Below, piece by piece: positions 31,395 to 31,501 of a stretch of 31,501 nucleotides of DNA. The notes under the pieces are model-generated. The model worked only from the letters and a program-made list of their open reading frames with translations. It was not told where the DNA came from and did no database searches. Both the position numbers and the translations under genes were made by a program. Numbering within the stretch: the stretch's first letter is position 1; each line of letters starts with the position of its first letter. This stretch comes from Acidobacteriota bacterium (GTDB lineage Bacteria > Acidobacteriota > Blastocatellia > Pyrinomonadales > Pyrinomonadaceae), in contig JADJBB010000012.1 of the NCBI GenBank assembly GCA_016703965.1, positions 1-31,501 on the forward strand, in the 5' to 3' direction.

Positions 31395-31421
31395 GGTTAG
31401 AAAGTTACCTTCTTTCTAACC
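31395..31421. repeat. 10-bp hairpin GGTTAGAAAG / CTTTCTAACC
   Basis: A perfect 10-bp inverted repeat with a 7-base loop. It falls about 30 bases downstream of the start site of the promoter proposed at 31457-31484, so it would lie in the leader RNA or act as an operator. The remaining sequence from 31240 to 31394 shows nothing I can name. Confidence 0.5.
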
Positions 31422-31456
31422 GGCCATTGAACTCCTGTTCTGCTTAAGTATTGACT

Positions 31457-31484
31457 GTTATAAACTTACACACGCAAATGTAAA
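31457..31484 (-). promoter_or_regulatory. Sigma-70-type promoter for the sigma/anti-sigma/CHAT locus
   Basis: On the minus strand TTTACA (31484-31479) and TATAAC (31462-31457) are separated by 16 bases. Each hexamer has five of six consensus bases. The surrounding sequence is AT-rich. Direction and position suit the reverse-strand operon that begins near 31140. Confidence 0.4.
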
Positions 31485-31501
31485 TTTAAAAATTATCTAG
31501 C

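Noticed and set aside
1..31501. CRISPR array
   Set aside because: No set of regularly spaced direct repeats is present; the CARF-like domain is therefore not linked to a local CRISPR locus.

Overview
The window reads as bacterial chromosome of moderate GC in which an antiphage (defence) island lies between core genes and a CHAT/TPR locus. A purA fragment, a GNAT acetyltransferase and tRNA-Lys lie at the left. At the right, an ECF-like sigma, a zf-HC2 anti-sigma and a TPR-CHAT protein form a reverse-strand locus of the kind common in Acidobacteriota (Blastocatellia-like). That taxonomic placement is a weak inference from gene content and protein style only.

Layout. 1-1235: frameshifted purA 3' part, GNAT gene, tRNA-Lys(UUU) and a rho-independent terminator. 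1236-2048: about 800 bases with no convincing gene but two strong tandem hairpins. 2049-13259 (minus): a three-gene operon of a CARF-like/sigma-54 activator, a 1124-codon YjiT/STY4851-like protein (DruH-like) and a roughly 2080-residue DUF1998 helicase (DruE-like). The two-gene core matches Druantia type III. 13260-13675: a divergent control region with a good -24/-12 promoter facing the activator and three dyads. 13676-26441 (plus): Res-like helicase-nuclease (with an in-frame TGA), a RecD-like helicase with a C-terminal PD-(D/E)XK domain, a type III-like Mod methyltransferase, a DUF3644 protein and a RelE-like/UvrD helicase fusion. 26545-31484 (minus): the CHAT/TPR gene, the remnant of an S9 peptidase, the anti-sigma gene, a degraded ECF-like sigma gene and a sigma-70-type promoter.

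How the parts may work together. The minus operon looks like a signal-gated defence operon: a CARF-like sensor on a sigma-54 activator, with a sigma-54 promoter in front of its own gene and the Druantia-like pair downstream. The plus operon looks like an extended type III restriction-modification locus with three nuclease or helicase effectors. The two operons share one divergent control region.

Caution on quality. Nearly every long gene, including the essential purA, and even the tRNA acceptor stem, carries single-base indels. The simplest reading is uncorrected sequencing or assembly error, so gene coordinates below span all frames of each gene. A few lesions (the TGA in res, the S9 peptidase internal deletion) are not simple indels and may be real decay.
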